This document shows, in pieces, positions 1 to 6,266 of a stretch of DNA of 9,515 nucleotides (its first letter is position 1; every line of letters starts with the position of its first letter). The stretch comes from an uncultured Acidimicrobiia bacterium (GTDB lineage Bacteria; Actinomycetota; Acidimicrobiia; Spongiisociales; Spongiisociaceae), in contig CALCCX010000240.1 of NCBI GenBank assembly GCA_937900165.1, forward strand, positions 1 through 9,515, read 5' to 3'. The position numbers and the translations under genes were made by a program. The notes under the pieces are model-generated. The model saw only the letters and a program-made list of their open reading frames with translations, was not told the DNA's origin and searched no databases.

Positions 1-127
1 CCTCTCATTTTTTCTGTTTCTTTTCTTTTTTTTTTTTTTTTCTTCTTCTTTCTCTTTTCTTTTTTTTTTAATGATCCGGCGACCACCGAGATCTACACTC
101 TTTCCCTACACGACGCTCTTCCGATCT
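1..127. other. Sequencing artefact: T-rich noise plus Illumina P5/universal adapter
   Basis: Positions 70-127 match the 58-base Illumina P5 plus read-1 primer oligonucleotide, with one mismatch (C instead of A at 76), and end exactly at the ...CGATCT ligation boundary. Positions 1-69 are almost pure T with some C. Seen from the other strand, this is what a read gives when it runs through a short insert, through the adapter and past the end of the template into poly-A noise. The stretch is therefore not from the organism. Genomic sequence starts at about 128. The adapter happens to be open in both strands, so gene callers translate it. The adapter match is recognised from memory but is essentially unmistakable. 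Confidence 0.98.
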
Positions 128-703
128 GTCACCGACGCACACGCCACAAATACGCCTAGATTGGTGATTGTGCGCGTACTCGTGACCACCGCAGGGGTGC
201 TCCCGCCGGCCCCCGTCGTCGAGTTTGCCCAACTCTTGGTCGGGCCAGACGGTGCTGCGGTGACCGTCATGAGCGTCATCGAGGTCCCTCGCGACTTCCT
301 GGAAGGCATCGAAACCGAGTCGTGGCGTCCGTTTGACCCAGACGTGACTCCAGCAGGGGACGAGTCGGCAATCCAACGATACGTAGACGAACGGGGAAAG
401 CGCCTGGTTGAGCCGATCGTGACGGCCTTGTCCAATAGCGGGTTCGCGGTCGAGACAGTCTTTGTCGATGCATCTGATCCCGCTACCGCGATCGTGGACG
501 TCGCATCGGCCGTCGAGGCCGACCTCATCATCATGGGAGCTACAAGACGGCTGTTTACCGAGGGAGCGTGGAAAAGCGTGTCAATGAAGGTCACAGCAGA
601 CTCGAAACTCCCGGTGTTGCTGATTCCTGCCCCGGCCAGGGGAACCAAAGAAGACGGGAACCCTCCAGATCCTGGCGATCAAGCCGGAATCGAAGCCAAC
701 TAG
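128..703 (+). CDS. Universal stress protein (UspA-like), 5' end uncertain at contig edge
   Basis: About 191 residues are readable up to the TAG stop at 701-703. The pattern is that of the Usp alpha/beta Rossmann-like fold: a first strand near the start (VRVLVTTAG), a segment with VTVMSVIEVP, a helix (QRYVDERGKRLVEPIVTAL), a strand with VETVFVD, and the typical C-terminal half ADLIIMGATRR followed by KLPVLLIPAP. The usual ATP-binding Gly-x2-Gly-x9-Gly-Ser/Thr signature is degenerate here (only G-A-T-R-R remains), so nucleotide binding is doubtful. The open frame continues leftward into the adapter, where an ATG at 71 gives a false start. Real candidate starts are GTG at 164 or 170; alternatively, the true 5' end is lost. 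No Shine-Dalgarno sequence is visible before either GTG. The polar Gly/Pro-rich tail after the last strand is likely disordered. The stress-response role is inferred from the family only. Confidence 0.8.
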   Translation, partial: VTDAHATNTPRLVIVRVLVTTAGVLPPAPVVEFAQLLVGPDGAAVTVMSVIEVPRDFLEGIETESWRPFDPDVTPAGDESAIQRYVDERGKRLVEPIVTALSNSGFAVETVFVDASDPATAIVDVASAVEADLIIMGATRRLFTEGAWKSVSMKVTADSKLPVLLIPAPARGTKEDGNPPDPGDQAGIEAN

Positions 704-828
704 ACCGCACCCGTAGCACTCCAAGCCGAGACACGGGCGACTGCCAGAACGCCAGCCGGCCACGCCATTGGCGGCAACCGTTGTGGCTGAGTCTGATTTC
801 TGTCACAGGCACCTGTCAGAGTGGAGGC

Positions 829-1242
829 ATGAGGACATTGACTTTCCCACCCACCACTCAAGGATCGAGAGAACCTTCATCCCAGGTAGGCCTCTGCCGC
901 CACAGAGCCGAAACGTTCCACGGCCTGGCCGTCGTCGCTTGCCGGAATTGTGCCGACTTGTCGTTCCATGATTCACAAGGCCAGGTAGCCGGCCGGGTTG
1001 GCCTAGCTCGGCTATTTGGCGACTTCGACCTCGTCTCCACGCTCAGGGCGCTGGGGGCACCAGCCAGGGAGGTTCTCGCTTACAGACCACCCAACGCAGG
1101 GGCCAAGAAAGTCTTCCGTTGGATACCTGAGGCCGTCTGGCTTCGAGGTGACGACGATTTGTGGTTGGCACACGACGGCCAACTTCTATTGCTTGCCCAT
1201 AGCTCGCCCTGGGTCACCCGCCACCTACTCGACGGAGCCTGA
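829..1242 (+). CDS. Hypothetical small protein with a CxxC motif
   Basis: I do not recognise this 137-residue protein. The C-terminal two thirds read like a real protein (strand VAGRVGLARLF, helix LVSTLRALGAPAREVLAY, then the segments KKVFRWIPEAVWLRGDDDLWLAHDGQLLLLAHSSP). A Cys-Arg-Asn-Cys motif sits at about residues 38-41, with another Cys about 14 residues earlier, which could be metal- or redox-related. There is no signal peptide or membrane segment. The start is unclear: GGAGG at 823-827 lies only one base before ATG 829, so TTG at 838 (10-base spacing) is a realistic alternative. The open frame continues upstream to 568 inside the preceding gene, but that part is Arg/Ser-rich and looks non-coding. 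The gene ends 41 bases before the convergent ABC transporter gene. Confidence 0.55.
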   Translation: MRTLTFPPTTQGSREPSSQVGLCRHRAETFHGLAVVACRNCADLSFHDSQGQVAGRVGLARLFGDFDLVSTLRALGAPAREVLAYRPPNAGAKKVFRWIPEAVWLRGDDDLWLAHDGQLLLLAHSSPWVTRHLLDGA

Positions 1243-1278
1243 CCGGCCACAAGATTGGCGTAGCGATCTTTGTCCGCA

Positions 1279-1291
1279 CCGGCTCAGCCGG
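1279..1291. terminator. Short hairpin at the convergent gene ends
   Basis: CCGGC (1279-1283), a three-base loop TCA and GCCGG (1287-1291) form a perfect 5-bp GC stem. It lies between the plus-strand gene ending at 1242 and the minus-strand ABC gene, and the loop bases are the ABC stop codon. There is no T-run on either side, so intrinsic termination is only a guess based on position. Confidence 0.2.
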
Positions 1292-3173
1292 CCGCCATTT
1301 CGTGTCGGAACTGGGTGCGATAGAGGTCGGCGTAGAGACCATTTACTGCCAGCAGTTGGTCGTGGGTTCCTTGCTCAACCAGCTGGCCATTGTCTATGAC
1401 CAAGATCTTGTCGGCAGACAACACGGTCGACAACCGATGGGCGATCACCAGGGCAGTGCGGCCCACCAGCAGGGTCTCCAGCGCTTGTTGGATCAGAGCC
1501 TCGGACTGCGAATCGAGATGCGAGGTTGCCTCGTCCAAGATCAAGATTTGGGGGTTCTTGAGAATCACCCTGGCTATGGCAAGTCGCTGCTTCTCGCCCC
1601 CTGAGAGGCGGTAGCCGCGTTCTCCAACCACTGTCTCGAACCCCTCTGGCAGTGACTCGATCATCGAATAGATGTTGGCGGCCCGAGTAGCAGTCTCGAG
1701 TTCAGCCAAGGTCGCATCCTCCTTGGCGTACCTCAGGTTGGCGCCGATCGTATCGTGGAACAGGTATGTCTCCTGGGTCACAACCCCTATCCCCGCCGCG
1801 ATATCGCTCTGTTTCAACGACCGAAGGTCGTGCCCGTCGATGCTGATTCGACCCCGCTGTACGTCATAGAGTCTGGGTACCAGATAGCTGATGGTGGTCT
1901 TTCCAGCGCCGCTAGGCCCGACCAGGGCCGTCAACGAGCCGGCCTCTATGGAAAAGTCGATGTCTTCCAACGCCCATTCTCTGGTCGAACTGTGGGATGT
2001 TGAATCGTCACCGTTCGCGGCAGGGTGGAACCGCTTGGTGGCCTCCAACCCCGTCGGTCCGTCGGTCTGGTAGCGGAACGACACATGGTCGAAGGTGATC
2101 GCGCCTTCCAATCGATCCACCCGGACCGGTTCGTCCACCTCGGTGATGTCATGATCGAGGTCGAGCACCTCGAAAACCCGCTCGAACGAAACGAGAGAGG
2201 TCGCGAATTCGACTCTGGCGTTGGACATGGCCGCCAGGGGCCCATAGAGCTGGGACAGCAGGGTCGCGAACATGACGACCGTACCATCAGTCAAGCGTCC
2301 CTGTATCACCAGGTAGCCACCTACCCAGAACACCGCGGCCGTGCCGACGGCGCTCACCAAACCGAGCGCGGCGAAGAACCACCTACCGATCGTGGCCCGC
2401 CTCACGCCGAGGTCGCGCACCGCTGCCGCCTCTATGGAGAATTTCTCGGTTTCGGCGTCTGCTCGATTGAACAACTTCACCAACAACGCCCCAGAGACAT
2501 TGAAAGTCTCGTGGAGGATGGCGCCCATCGACGCGTTGTGTTCCATCTGCTGCTGGGTGACCTTGCGCAGAATCTTTCCGACCCTACGGGCTGGAAGCAC
2601 AAACAACGGGAGTGCGGCAACAGCCAGCAGGGTCAGACGCCAATCGGCACGCAGCATCACAACGAGGATCACCGTAAGCGAAACGATGTTGGAAATGATC
2701 GTTACGAAGGTCCCCGTAATAGCCGATTGGGCGCCAACCACATCATTGTCGATTCTGGAAACCAGTTCCCCGGTCTTGGTCGAAGTAAAGAATCGCATCG
2801 ACATGCCCTGCAAATGTCTGTACAGAGACCTGCGTAGGTCGTAGATGATGCCCTCGCCGGCCTTCGAAGACATCCATCGCTGCACTGAGCCCACAATGGC
2901 GTTGATGAGAGGAACCGAAACCATGCCGATCCCCAGCCAGGTCAGCAGACCAACATCTTTGTCTGGGAGGGCGTCATCCAACAGACTCCTGATCAAGAGT
3001 GCGGGTACGACACTGAGAGTGGAGATGATGAAGATGGTGCCGAGGACGCCGAGCAGCAAGCCCCGATACGGTCGACCGTACGCGAAGACCCTCCGTAGGA
3101 GAGCGCGGTCGATATCTGGCTTCTTCTGGTCCTCGTCGTATTGAAGGTACGACCACCAGCCGCTGTGAAAGAT
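1284..3173 (-). CDS. ABC exporter half-transporter (permease-ATPase fusion, MsbA/MdlB type)
   Basis: This is a full ABC-exporter half-transporter of about 629 residues, expected to dimerise in the membrane and expel a lipid, drug or peptide; the substrate cannot be read. The membrane domain fills about the first 330 residues and includes the family's coupling-region pattern (FFTSTKTGELVSRIDND). The ATPase domain is intact. Counting from TTG 3059: Walker A GPSGAGKTT 381-389, Q-loop Gln429, signature LSGGE 485-489, Walker B ILILDE 505-510, D-loop SHLD and H-loop His541. Add 38 if the upstream start is used. Start: the first canonical codon (TTG 3059) would begin inside TM1 and has no usable ribosome-binding site. 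Upstream in frame the sequence still codes the family's N-terminal elbow region (WWSYLQYDEDQKK... LLRRVFAYGRPYRG). AAGGGG stands six bases before an ATC at 3173-3171. No ATG, GTG or TTG exists between the in-frame stop near 3204 and 3060. The start is therefore either a rare AUC or an ATG with a base error. An insertion of about 25 residues lies between the A-loop Tyr330 and the ALEDIDF strand. The lipoprotein gene lies 98 bases upstream on the same strand. Confidence 0.93.
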   Translation of the reverse strand: MFHSGWWSYLQYDEDQKKPDIDRALLRRVFAYGRPYRGLLLGVLGTIFIISTLSVVPALLIRSLLDDALPDKDVGLLTWLGIGMVSVPLINAIVGSVQRWMSSKAGEGIIYDLRRSLYRHLQGMSMRFFTSTKTGELVSRIDNDVVGAQSAITGTFVTIISNIVSLTVILVVMLRADWRLTLLAVAALPLFVLPARRVGKILRKVTQQQMEHNASMGAILHETFNVSGALLVKLFNRADAETEKFSIEAAAVRDLGVRRATIGRWFFAALGLVSAVGTAAVFWVGGYLVIQGRLTDGTVVMFATLLSQLYGPLAAMSNARVEFATSLVSFERVFEVLDLDHDITEVDEPVRVDRLEGAITFDHVSFRYQTDGPTGLEATKRFHPAANGDDSTSHSSTREWALEDIDFSIEAGSLTALVGPSGAGKTTISYLVPRLYDVQRGRISIDGHDLRSLKQSDIAAGIGVVTQETYLFHDTIGANLRYAKEDATLAELETATRAANIYSMIESLPEGFETVVGERGYRLSGGEKQRLAIARVILKNPQILILDEATSHLDSQSEALIQQALETLLVGRTALVIAHRLSTVLSADKILVIDNGQLVEQGTHDQLLAVNGLYADLYRTQFRHEMAAG

Positions 3174-3179
3174 GAGGAT

Positions 3180-3185
3180 CCCCTT
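3180..3185 (-). promoter_or_regulatory. Ribosome-binding site deciding the ABC exporter start
   Basis: On the minus strand this reads AAGGGG, followed by six bases and then ATC-TTT-CAC-AGC at 3173. Spacing and strength suit translation from that ATC. TTG 3059 has only CGGGG one base away. This argues that translation begins at 3173 with an AUC, or at an AUG if position 3171 is an error. Confidence 0.5.
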
Positions 3186-3271
3186 GGATCGCGAACCAAC
3201 AGCTTACGGGCGATGGCGTTGGACCTGGACGGGCCTCACCCTGGGGGCCACAACCACTTGGGGTGCCAGGT

Positions 3272-4105
3272 TCAGCCGGCGGAATCGGTCCCGATGGCAG
3301 CGACCCTCCTGTACGCCTCGAATGCCTGATCGTCGAGGTCTGCCAGTTCGACCAAACTTTCGGCGACGAGTGCAGGCAGTCTCGGATCTGAGGGTTCCCG
3401 GTAGAAGAGTTGATAGCGGAAAGCGCCTTCGTCCCAGAGAAGCTGTACACCATCCTCCACTTGAACAAGGGCACCTCGGCCGCCCAGAATCTCGATCTCC
3501 TCGCAAGAAAGTGCGTCTTCGATTTGGGCAACCGGGCACATTCGACCGACCGTCTCGGCTGACGGCTCAGGGTTCGGACCGACCAGCAGGACCGCGGATT
3601 GCCCGTCCTCACGGCGCTCCGAGTAAGGGGGGACGTTCCAAAGACCGAACGCTGCGAACCACGGATCGCCGAGCAGGCCCCCAGAAATTCGGAACACGAC
3701 TTGACTGGTCACATGGGTGACTCCACTGGGTATTGCGCCAGGAAACTTGATGCCGGGTATAGCTCGTGAAATGTCGGCCCTGGGAGCCTGGACAAACTCA
3801 TCAACGCCGGTGCTGCCCTTCCAAATCGCGGTGAGAATCCTCGAGGGATCTTGAGTCTGCCCGTCTGCGACAGCCGAATCGAGTTCATCATTCGACCAGT
3901 TGAGCCCGCCGGCGGACGTCAGATCGAAAGCGTCAACCGTCGGCAGCGTTGGAATGTCGAAGACAGTCACAGAGGTGACCTCGGTGACGGGGGCGCGACC
4001 AATCCATCCTGTGGACCTGTCGCCCGCCGTGTCCAGGGAAGTCTGGCTGCAGGCAGCGCCGATCAAACCGACAACCGCAATCAGCCCCCATAATGTTCGT
4101 TTCAC
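3272..4105 (-). CDS. Secreted lipoprotein, DUF4367-like C-terminus
   Basis: This is a 277-residue exported protein of unknown function. It opens with a typical lipoprotein signal: Lys2-Arg3, a hydrophobic stretch to residue 18, and Cys19 in the context IGAAC. The -3 Gly is not ideal for a lipobox, but the overall shape is convincing. After maturation it would be anchored to the outer face of the cytoplasmic membrane. Two further cysteines, Cys190 and Cys201, may form a disulfide. Residues 211-255 (ALVQVEDGVQLLWDEG, then FRYQLFYREP and LVAESLVELAD) resemble the end of DUF4367-type domains, where a Trp/Tyr strand pair precedes an 'AESL' helix; this is a pattern judgement, not a search. The start is GTG 4105, chosen because it places the Lys-Arg directly before the hydrophobic core; a weak GGGACGAGG precedes it. 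It lies between the sigma/membrane-protein pair and the ABC exporter on the same strand, and may serve either. Confidence 0.8.
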   Translation of the reverse strand: MKRTLWGLIAVVGLIGAACSQTSLDTAGDRSTGWIGRAPVTEVTSVTVFDIPTLPTVDAFDLTSAGGLNWSNDELDSAVADGQTQDPSRILTAIWKGSTGVDEFVQAPRADISRAIPGIKFPGAIPSGVTHVTSQVVFRISGGLLGDPWFAAFGLWNVPPYSERREDGQSAVLLVGPNPEPSAETVGRMCPVAQIEDALSCEEIEILGGRGALVQVEDGVQLLWDEGAFRYQLFYREPSDPRLPALVAESLVELADLDDQAFEAYRRVAAIGTDSAG

Positions 4106-4389
4106 TGCCTCGTCCCGCCATGGTCCTTGCCTATACCAAAGAGACGTGCCAAACCCCCGGGGGGTTCCCGCTCGATGGCCGGCAATTCACAACCTCGGGA
4201 CCGAAACGTGACCGTACTTCGTCAGCCACGAACCCAACCTCCCGTGTTCGAAGTGCCCCGGTTTTCGTTCAACCCAGGATAGGGCCCCAGTGCAGGTTTA
4301 TCGGCGACCGGGCCATATCCAAGAGGCGGAGGCTGGTTCCGTTGATCATTTGAGCTAGGCAGAGGGGTCGGCGTATCCGGCCGGCACGG
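4106..4389. other. Intergenic region with a G/C palindrome, likely promoter of the lipoprotein gene
   Basis: There are 284 bases without a convincing gene; short open frames here are composition artefacts. At 4152-4166 AACCCCC, one base and GGGGGTT form a perfect 7-bp inverted repeat, about 50 bases before the lipoprotein start in the minus direction. On the minus strand TTTGGTATAGG (about 4129-4139) contains a possible -10-like TATAGG close to the gene, but no -35 box stands at a normal distance. I see no clear terminator for the upstream membrane-protein gene. Confidence 0.4.
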
Positions 4390-5376
4390 TCAGGATGTGG
4401 GCGTGAACTCGAATTCGAAGGACTCGCCGGTTTCGAGGTTTGTGACTGTTACCGTGAAAGGCTCACCGAGGGGGGCCTGGCGAAACGGGACCCGAATGGA
4501 CCATTCGCCGGCCACGTCTGCCCGTTCGCCGCCCTGACCGTAGTCCGAGCCGACTCGGATGCGATCATCTGGAGTCGCGGTGCCGGAATAGATGTCGAAT
4601 GCCTCCTCTCTCGAACCGGAGCCGAACTCTTGCGACGCTGTGAAGGCGACCGTCGGAGGAATCCCCTCAGACGCCGACTGGTCGTCATCTGAAGGACCCT
4701 CCGACGGATCATCCTCCGGCGGATCTGGCACAAAGGTTGCGTCAGGGGAAGGAGGCGTATAGATCACGGTCACTGATACGTCGCTCGACTGGTTGCCGGC
4801 GGTGTCCTCCGCGAAAAAGCGGGCGTTTGTCGCAGGCGCCTGAACGAGGAGTCTGATCGACCAGTTGCCCTCGGCGTCAACCTCGGCCTCGGCGAGGTCC
4901 GCAGTCCTCGCAAACACTCTCGATCCTGGCGCAACGGTACCGCTGAATGTGACCGATTCGTCTGACACCTCTTCGCCGTCAAATGGCGAAACTATCGTGA
5001 GGTTGAGAACTTGATCGAACCGTCCATCAACAACTCCTGGCGGGGCCTGAGTGCCGACCGAATTCGGGGACACCGCGCCGGGAGGAACCCGATCTTCTGG
5101 CGGAACAATCACTACGTCCTGACCCGTCGGTTGGGCGCTCTGACCAGCCACTCTCGAATCATCAGGGGCAAAAAGTCTCCCTGGCAGCAACGAAAGGCCA
5201 ACCACCAATACGACAACCGCGAAAGCGCCACCAAACGCCAAGGCCCTGACACGAGCCGTTGGCCTCTCTGACTTGCGGGCTCCAGGAACGCCTGCTTCGA
5301 ACAGCATCAGTTCGGCAGACGCGACCGATTCTCTCACCGCCTCGGCGGCATGGCGAGCCCGATCATCGAGGGTCAT
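4390..5376 (-). CDS. Membrane protein with two Ig-like modules, likely anti-sigma partner of the ECF sigma factor
   Basis: This 328-residue single-pass protein is translationally coupled to the sigma gene: its ATG at 5376 overlaps the sigma TGA (ATGA). Another ATG lies two codons upstream at 5382, but GAGGGA at 5385-5390 fits 5376 (eight bases) better than 5382 (two bases). Layout: a cytoplasmic N-terminus of about 43 residues (starts TLDDRARHAAEAV), a transmembrane helix at about 44-64, a Pro-rich stalk, an Ig-like module at about 125-206, an acidic Pro/Asp/Ser linker at about 207-240, and a second Ig-like module at about 242-328. Both modules share G-x-W-S-I-R...Q-A-P, so they look like a duplication. 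The protein has no cysteine, so it is not a zinc anti-sigma factor. By position it probably holds the sigma factor at the membrane and senses the outside through the Ig modules. The anti-sigma role is inferred from synteny and topology; the tail is shorter than a standard anti-sigma domain. Confidence 0.8.
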   Translation of the reverse strand: MTLDDRARHAAEAVRESVASAELMLFEAGVPGARKSERPTARVRALAFGGAFAVVVLVVGLSLLPGRLFAPDDSRVAGQSAQPTGQDVVIVPPEDRVPPGAVSPNSVGTQAPPGVVDGRFDQVLNLTIVSPFDGEEVSDESVTFSGTVAPGSRVFARTADLAEAEVDAEGNWSIRLLVQAPATNARFFAEDTAGNQSSDVSVTVIYTPPSPDATFVPDPPEDDPSEGPSDDDQSASEGIPPTVAFTASQEFGSGSREEAFDIYSGTATPDDRIRVGSDYGQGGERADVAGEWSIRVPFRQAPLGEPFTVTVTNLETGESFEFEFTPTS

Positions 5377-5915
5377 GCCCATTCTCCCTCGTCGAGTTTC
5401 AAACGTTTCGCCAAGGCCTTGCGGGCCTTGTGCAGGTGGACCTTGGCAGTCGACTCCGTGCAGCCGAGAATCTTCGCAACCTCTACTACCGGCCGGTCCT
5501 CGAGATAGAACAGAGCCACCGCCTGAGCCTGGCGCTTAGGTAGATCACGTACAACTTTCCAGAACTCATCGTCATCAGTGGCAATTTCAGGCAGAGGGAT
5601 TTGCCGCCTCATCGCCAGGCGTGTGACCGCTTTGACTTCAGACGTCCGCCTCCTGAAAAGGGAGATCGACTTGTTCGACACCACTCTGCGTACCCAGGCG
5701 CCCGGTGCCTCGTAGCGCCCTACCTTTTCCCACTGTTGGTGGGCGGCGATGAAAGCCTCCTGAGCTAGATCCTCTGCAGCAACCCGACTACCGGATAGCG
5801 AATACGCCAGAGCGACGACTTGGCGAAATTCCCTCTGGTAGAACGTCTCGAAGTCTTCTGGCATGGTGACGATGCTGGGGTGACCGTCATGAGAATCGGC
5901 TCGTTCGGGGCTCAT
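5373..5915 (-). CDS. RNA polymerase sigma factor, ECF subfamily (SigE-like)
   Basis: This 180-residue ECF sigma factor directs RNA polymerase to a small regulon. Region 2 spans about residues 22-90: FETFYQREFRQVVALAYSLSG, then AAEDLAQEAFIAAHQQW, then the -10-recognition helix PGAWVRRVVSNKSISLFRRR. A short linker follows. Region 4 spans about 121-172: the helix RDLPKRQAQAVALFYLED and the helix-turn-helix VVEVAKILGCTESTAKVHLHKARKAL, which binds the -35 element. No extra C-terminal domain is present. The open frame reaches 5975, but ATG 5915 is chosen because AAGGTGG (5920-5926) lies four bases before it; the next internal ATG (5864) lacks a ribosome-binding site. The next gene overlaps by four bases and is a membrane protein, the usual arrangement for a sigma/anti-sigma pair. 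Autoregulation is plausible but no promoter could be fixed. Confidence 0.95.
   Translation of the reverse strand: MSPERADSHDGHPSIVTMPEDFETFYQREFRQVVALAYSLSGSRVAAEDLAQEAFIAAHQQWEKVGRYEAPGAWVRRVVSNKSISLFRRRTSEVKAVTRLAMRRQIPLPEIATDDDEFWKVVRDLPKRQAQAVALFYLEDRPVVEVAKILGCTESTAKVHLHKARKALAKRLKLDEGEWA
5385..5390 (-). promoter_or_regulatory. Ribosome-binding site for the sigma-partner gene
   Basis: GAGGGA on the minus strand lies inside the last codons of the sigma gene. It is eight bases from ATG 5376 and two from ATG 5382, which favours the 328-residue start and implies translational coupling of the pair. Confidence 0.6.
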
Positions 5916-6266
5916 TTGGCCACCTTGCCTGCGATCGCGGTACCCCGTCGGGGCTTGCCTCGTGATCGAAGCCACCCGAGGGCTCCCAACGACGAATAGG
6001 CCCCTGTCGAACCACGATGAGCGATAAGCGGTGACCGGGCGGTACTCCCACGCAAGTCCTGCGAAGAAGCCACCCTGGCGATTAAGGGCAATTTGCCCTG
6101 TAGAAGAGAAGACCTGGACCTCCCGAGCCTGTTCATAATGTCACTCGTATCAATCGCTCAACAGGTTTACTGGGTGCCCGGCCCCATTTCATCGGCAACG
6201 TTACCGGCTTGTACGAATTGCGCCACCTCCGACAAGGTGGGCCAGAGCACCCGGTAGCCTGGCTCG
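5916..6266. other. Divergent intergenic region between the sigma gene and the aroQ fusion
   Basis: These 351 bases must hold the promoters of two divergent units. A 74-codon minus-strand frame (6136-5912) ends in ATGA overlapping the sigma start, but its Arg/Ser-rich product and lack of a ribosome-binding site make it a doubtful gene; a short coupled leader cannot be excluded. On the minus strand TTGAGC (about 6156-6161) and TATGAA (about 6132-6137) stand 18 bases apart, a weak vegetative-type promoter candidate pointing towards the sigma gene. Two dyads are listed separately (6085-6099) or noted here: CCACCT/AGGTGG at 6223-6240, a 6-bp stem with a 6-base loop just upstream of the dehydroquinase start. 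Confidence 0.4.
6085..6099. repeat. Perfect 15-bp palindrome upstream of the sigma gene
   Basis: AGGGCAA, a central T and TTGCCCT form a 7-bp perfect inverted repeat with a single-base centre. The short odd-centred dyad in a divergent promoter region resembles an operator for a dimeric regulator. No regulator is encoded nearby apart from the sigma factor, so this is only a candidate. Confidence 0.4.

Noticed and set aside
71..127. ATG at 71 as the start of the universal stress protein gene
   Set aside because: The codons up to 127 are adapter sequence; the reading frame is open only by chance.
805..816. ACAGG-CA-CCTGT dyad upstream of the 829 gene as an operator
   Set aside because: Only a 5-bp stem with no supporting context; expected by chance.
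568..828. Longer 224-residue version of the 829-1242 protein
   Set aside because: The extra N-terminal part overlaps the stress protein gene in another frame and is Arg/Ser-rich shadow sequence without a ribosome-binding site.
2025..2837. Long plus-strand frame (270 codons) opposite the ABC exporter
   Set aside because: It is antisense to an intact ABC gene with all motifs; its product is rich in His/Arg/Gln with no recognisable pattern.
2974..3612. Minus-strand frame of 212 codons bridging the lipoprotein and ABC genes
   Set aside because: It overlaps both real genes in another frame and its product is low-complexity Arg/Pro/Ser.
6170..6252. GGGTGC/GCACCC inverted repeat around the aroQ upstream region
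   Set aside because: Six bases separated by about 70; too short and distant to be meaningful.
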